16,080 nucleotides of DNA from Gammaproteobacteria bacterium (GTDB taxonomy: Bacteria; Pseudomonadota; Gammaproteobacteria; SZUA-140). Of the stretch, positions 13,459-16,080 are shown one piece after another. Location of the stretch: the NCBI GenBank assembly GCA_003230195.1, contig QIHH01000049.1, forward strand, positions 1-16,080, read 5' to 3'. The first letter of the stretch is position 1. Each line of letters begins with the position of its first letter. Position numbers and translations under genes: made by a program. The notes under the pieces were generated by a model. That model searched no databases. It saw nothing but the letters and a program-made list of their open reading frames with translations, and was not told where the DNA came from.

Positions 13459-14508
13459 GTGGCAGAAGAAATTGGAGAGCGCGCCCAGCATCTGCTCAAG
13501 GTGTTAGTCGAAAGCTATATACGCAATGGCCAGCCGGTTGGTTCGCGTCTGTTGGCACGTGATTCCGGGTTGGATGTGAGTGCTGCTACCGTGCGTAATG
13601 CAATGGCGGATCTCGAAGAGCTTGGCATGGTGAGTTCACCGCACACGTCTGCCGGGCGAATTCCGACCAACAAGGGTTACCGCATGTTTGTTGATTCACT
13701 GTTGACGGTCAAGCCGCTGACTGATCGCGAGATTATGACGCTGAATGACCAGTTAGGGGGTGATGGGTCGAACCAGGAGCTGGCAGCATCGGTGTCGGAT
13801 TATCTTGCGGGGATGACGGAGATGGCGGGAATGGTGATGATCCCGCGTACCGCGAAGCGTTCGTCACTACGTCATATTGAGTTTATGCCGCTCTCTGACC
13901 AGCGTATTTTGGCAATTCTGGTGATTAACGAGAAAGATGTGCAGAATACGGTGATCAAGGTTGATCGCCAGTACACGACAGTAGAGTTGCAACAGGCAGC
14001 TAATTTTCTGAATAGTGAGCTGGTAGGACGTGAGCTGTTTGATGTGCGCCATCGTATTCTAAAAGAGTTGCGAGAAACAAAGGATGGCATGGAACAGATG
14101 ATGCATCAGGCGATCTCAATGGCAGAGCAGGTGTTTGAGCAGCCAGCGTCAAAATCTAACGCGGATGATTTTATATTGAGTGGTCAGACCCGTTTGATGG
14201 GATTTGAAGAACTTTCCAATATGGAAAAATTAAGAGGACTTTTTGAGGCCTTTAATGAGAAACAGGAGATTTTGCAGTTGCTGGATAGCTGTCTGGGCGG
14301 TGATGGGCTGCAGATTTTTATCGGTGACGAGTCCGGGTACGGTGTGCTGGATGAATGTAGCATGGTGACTTCCAGTTACCAAGTGGATGGTGAAGTGCTG
14401 GGGATTCTGGGCGTGATTGGCCCGACTCGGATGGCGTATGAGCGAGTGATCCCAATTGTTGATGTGACGGCAAAAATGGTGAGCGCGGCCTTGGCTCAGT
14501 CAAAATAG
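13459..14508 (+). CDS. hrcA: heat-inducible transcriptional repressor HrcA
   Basis: HrcA is the CIRCE-binding repressor of class I heat-shock genes. The 349-residue product is complete. The winged-helix DNA-binding domain is at about 1-80: PVGSRLLARDSGLDVSAATV, then RNAMADLEELG and HTSAGRIPTNKGYRMFVDSL, all highly typical. The C-terminal dimerisation and GAF-like domain ends VDVTAKMVSAALAQSK. The start is GTG at 13459. An in-frame TAA at 13441 limits upstream choices, and GAGAT precedes the GTG. The perfect CIRCE just upstream gives autoregulation. grpE follows after 57 bp on the same strand. Confidence 0.96.
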   Translation: MAEEIGERAQHLLKVLVESYIRNGQPVGSRLLARDSGLDVSAATVRNAMADLEELGMVSSPHTSAGRIPTNKGYRMFVDSLLTVKPLTDREIMTLNDQLGGDGSNQELAASVSDYLAGMTEMAGMVMIPRTAKRSSLRHIEFMPLSDQRILAILVINEKDVQNTVIKVDRQYTTVELQQAANFLNSELVGRELFDVRHRILKELRETKDGMEQMMHQAISMAEQVFEQPASKSNADDFILSGQTRLMGFEELSNMEKLRGLFEAFNEKQEILQLLDSCLGGDGLQIFIGDESGYGVLDECSMVTSSYQVDGEVLGILGVIGPTRMAYERVIPIVDVTAKMVSAALAQSK

Positions 14509-14565
14509 CCTCCGAATATAGACTGAAATTAATTTTACAACATTATTGCTGGAGAATACGGGAAC

Positions 14566-15177
14566 ATGAGTAACGAAAAGGAAGCTGCTGTAGAAAACAG
14601 TGTAGATGAGGCTCAGGTAGAGACTCAGATAGAGGAAGAGGTAGCAGTAGAAGTGAATGACGCGGCAAATAACGAAGCGCCTGCGCAGTCGTATGAAGAA
14701 TTATTGCTGACACTGCAAGATGCGCAGGCAAAGGCGGACGAACACTGGAATCAACTGTTGATGGCTCGTGCAGACCTTGCTAATGCGCAGCGTCGCGCTG
14801 AACGTGATCTGGCAAATGCCCATAAATTTGGTGTTGAGAAGCTAGCGCTGGAACTGATCCCAATTAAAGACAGTATGGAGATGGGGTTGGCAGCAGTGGT
14901 AGAGGGCGATGAGTCGGATGAAGGGCGTGCCAAAGTAATTGAAGGAATGGAGCTGACGCTGCAGATGTTCAGCGGCGTACTGGATAAATTTGGCGTTAAA
15001 GAGGTTAATCCTCAGGGCGATAAGTTTAACCCGGATTTTCATCAGGCGATGTCGATGCAGGAAACAGCAGAGCTTGCCCCGAATACAGTGATGAATGTCT
15101 TTCAGAAAGGTTATGTGCTGAATGAACGCCTGATTCGCCCTGCGATGGTCGTGGTCTCAAAGGCTGTTGCTGAATAG
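14566..15177 (+). CDS. grpE: nucleotide exchange factor GrpE
   Basis: GrpE releases ADP from DnaK and so drives the chaperone cycle. The 203-residue product has an acidic, disordered N-terminus (about 1-40), a long coiled-coil helix (about 42-110) and the C-terminal beta-wing. The GrpE signature is FNPDFHQAMSMQE at 154-166 followed by VFQKGYVLNERLIRPAMVVVSK at 178-199. ATG 14566 has GGAG and CGGGAA upstream. It sits between hrcA and dnaK, its normal place. The 308-bp gap to dnaK is long for this operon and contains an inserted palindromic element. Confidence 0.97.
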   Translation: MSNEKEAAVENSVDEAQVETQIEEEVAVEVNDAANNEAPAQSYEELLLTLQDAQAKADEHWNQLLMARADLANAQRRAERDLANAHKFGVEKLALELIPIKDSMEMGLAAVVEGDESDEGRAKVIEGMELTLQMFSGVLDKFGVKEVNPQGDKFNPDFHQAMSMQETAELAPNTVMNVFQKGYVLNERLIRPAMVVVSKAVAE

Positions 15178-15218
15178 CGGATTCAGGGCGATCAAGCCGC
15201 AAAAAATTGAACAGATGG

Positions 15219-15247
15219 CTTGAAAAATCGAATCAGTGTCTCTAAAT
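15219..15247 (+). promoter_or_regulatory. candidate sigma-32 heat-shock promoter for dnaK
   Basis: CTTGAAA (15219-15225) is an exact match to the sigma-32 -35 consensus. After 14 bp comes CTCTAAAT (15240-15247), a partial match to CCCCATNT. Together they would give dnaK its own heat-inducible start, with the palindromic element in the leader RNA. The -10 match is weak. Confidence 0.4.
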
Positions 15248-15310
15248 AGAGATGCAAGCGTCATTCAGATTTTAGAAATATAGATAGTAAGATCTTTGCA
15301 CGAGCAGTGA

Positions 15311-15428
15311 TTTTGTTCTCTGGCACCAACAGTAGGCGCTTTAGGCGAGGTAAAAGCGCATGGAATGAGGGAGTTTATCGCTATAAACGACCGATTAAGT
15401 CCGCTTTTAACGCTGCCAGAGGACAAAA
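15311..15428 (+). repeat. nested palindromic element, copy 2 (118 bp)
   Basis: The ends are 15-bp inverted repeats with one mismatch (TTTTGTTCTCTGGCA and TGCCAGAGGACAAAA). The inner arms AAAAGCG (15352-15358) and CGCTTTT (15402-15408) and the central GTTTATCGCTATAAAC nest inside them. It is the inverted counterpart of 9873-9968, with 22 extra bases next to the left end. Those bases include a second GCGCTTT (15336-15342) that could pair with AAAGCGC (15353-15359) instead. The bases GA flank both sides and might be a 2-bp target duplication. There is no coding capacity. Confidence 0.85.
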
Positions 15429-15485
15429 GAACAATCGTACAAATGTCTCACAGTAATAACAGATTTAACTACGGAGATTTAGGAT

Positions 15486-16080
15486 ATGGGAAAAATTATT
15501 GGTATTGATTTGGGTACCACCAACTCGTGTGTAGCCGTGATGGATGGTGATAAGCCACGTGTACTCGAGAATAGTGAGGGTAACCGTACCACGCCATCTG
15601 TTGTTGCCTACACTGATGACAACGAAATTTTGGTGGGTATGTCTGCCAAGCGTCAGGCCGTCACTAACCCGACCAACACCCTGTACGCGATCAAACGTCT
15701 GATCGGCCGTCGTTTTGACGAAGAAGTGGTTCAGCGCGATATCAAACTGGTGCCATACAACATTGTTAAAGCAGATAATGGTGATGCATGGGTTGAAGCG
15801 AACGGTAATAAGATGGCGGCACCTGAGATCTCAGCGCGCGTCCTGATGAAGATGAAAAAGACCGCTGAAGATTTTCTGGGCGAAGAGGTAACAGAAGCCG
15901 TTGTGACCGTTCCAGCTTATTTCAATGACTCACAACGCCAGGCAACCAAAGATGCTGGTAAGATTGCAGGCCTTGATGTGAAACGTATCATCAATGAGCC
16001 AACCGCTGCGGCATTGGCTTACGGCATGGACAAAAATCGTGGTGACTCTACCATCGCTGTTTATGACCTTGGTGGTGGTA
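15486..16080 (+). CDS. dnaK: molecular chaperone DnaK (N-terminal part, runs off window)
   Basis: The first 198 residues of the Hsp70 chaperone are present, and the frame is open to the window edge. Nucleotide-binding domain motifs are exact: IGIDLGTTNSCVAV (5-18), Lys 70 in YAIKRLIGR, VVTVPAYFNDSQRQATKDA (139-157), INEPTAAALAYG (169-180), and the start of the second phosphate motif, VYDLGGG, at the very end. ATG 15486 has GGAG at 15473-15476. It works with GrpE (just upstream) and DnaJ (expected downstream, outside the window). Control is probably by CIRCE/HrcA through readthrough, and possibly by a local sigma-32 promoter. Confidence 0.98.
   Translation, partial: MGKIIGIDLGTTNSCVAVMDGDKPRVLENSEGNRTTPSVVAYTDDNEILVGMSAKRQAVTNPTNTLYAIKRLIGRRFDEEVVQRDIKLVPYNIVKADNGDAWVEANGNKMAAPEISARVLMKMKKTAEDFLGEEVTEAVVTVPAYFNDSQRQATKDAGKIAGLDVKRIINEPTAAALAYGMDKNRGDSTIAVYDLGGG

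Larger units (their letters stand above)
15178..15485. other. 308-bp grpE-dnaK intergenic region
   Basis: From left to right this contains a TCAAGCC/GGCTTGA inverted repeat (15192-15198 and 15217-15223) and a candidate heat-shock promoter (15219-15247). A small TCTCT/AGAGA hairpin (15239-15252) follows. The 118-bp nested palindromic element (15311-15428) comes next, then 57 bp leading to dnaK with GGAG at 15473-15476. There is no ORF and no clear rho-independent terminator, so readthrough from grpE is possible. Confidence 0.65.

Noticed and set aside
15192..15223. TCAAGCC/GGCTTGA as a terminator after grpE
   Set aside because: The 18-nt loop is long, the stem is short and no U-tract follows.
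1..16080. CRISPR array, tRNA or rRNA gene, phage, toxin-antitoxin or defence system
   Set aside because: No repeat-spacer array, cloverleaf-like run, integrase or known defence protein was seen. The coding content is housekeeping or conserved unknown.

Overview
The window looks like ordinary chromosome from a gammaproteobacterium of moderate GC. The support is the gene set: SelO, CreA, a YecA-like UPF0149 protein, DUF3581, DUF3025, DUF3820, BolA, and the nadK-recN / hrcA-grpE-dnaK neighbourhood, with protein sequences close to gammaproteobacterial families. The genus cannot be named from the sequence. No phage, CRISPR, toxin-antitoxin, defence or secondary-metabolite locus was seen. The unusual content is in the intergenic DNA.

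Left part (1-4536). A C-terminal fragment of an unknown protein faces the M18 aminopeptidase apeB. Next come a small orphan ORF and a DUF5062-type small protein. These face a minus-strand pair made of a DUF3592 membrane protein and a c551/c552-type cytochrome c lipoprotein. An unrecognised 147-aa protein follows, then a tight plus-strand pair, creA and a DUF1499 exported protein, which overlap by ATGA.

Middle (4540-9823). DUF3820 diverges from a plus-strand run of UPF0149, DUF3025 and bolA. A stand-alone cyclic-nucleotide-binding-domain protein diverges from selO, the pseudokinase-fold protein AMPylase, across a 283-bp region that holds a dyad and a candidate promoter. selO converges with the DUF3581 gene.

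Right part (9824-16080). A 458-bp gene-free stretch holds two different small inverted-repeat elements. The first is a 96-bp nested palindrome (9873-9968). The second is a 167-bp MITE-like element with perfect 22-bp ends (10120-10286), and one of those ends supplies the stop codon of the neighbouring PilZ gene. nadK, recN and pilZ then read on the minus strand. They diverge from hrcA-grpE-dnaK, the heat-shock repressor and DnaK chaperone genes, which sit behind a perfect CIRCE operator whose spacer holds a plausible -10 box. A second, 118-bp copy of the nested palindrome lies in opposite orientation between grpE and dnaK, inside the heat-shock operon. dnaK runs off the end of the window.

The most interesting result is this pair of apparently non-autonomous palindromic elements and where they landed: upstream of DUF3581, at the 3' end of pilZ, and inside the grpE-dnaK leader. 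The rest is a housekeeping region with several conserved but functionally unknown families.
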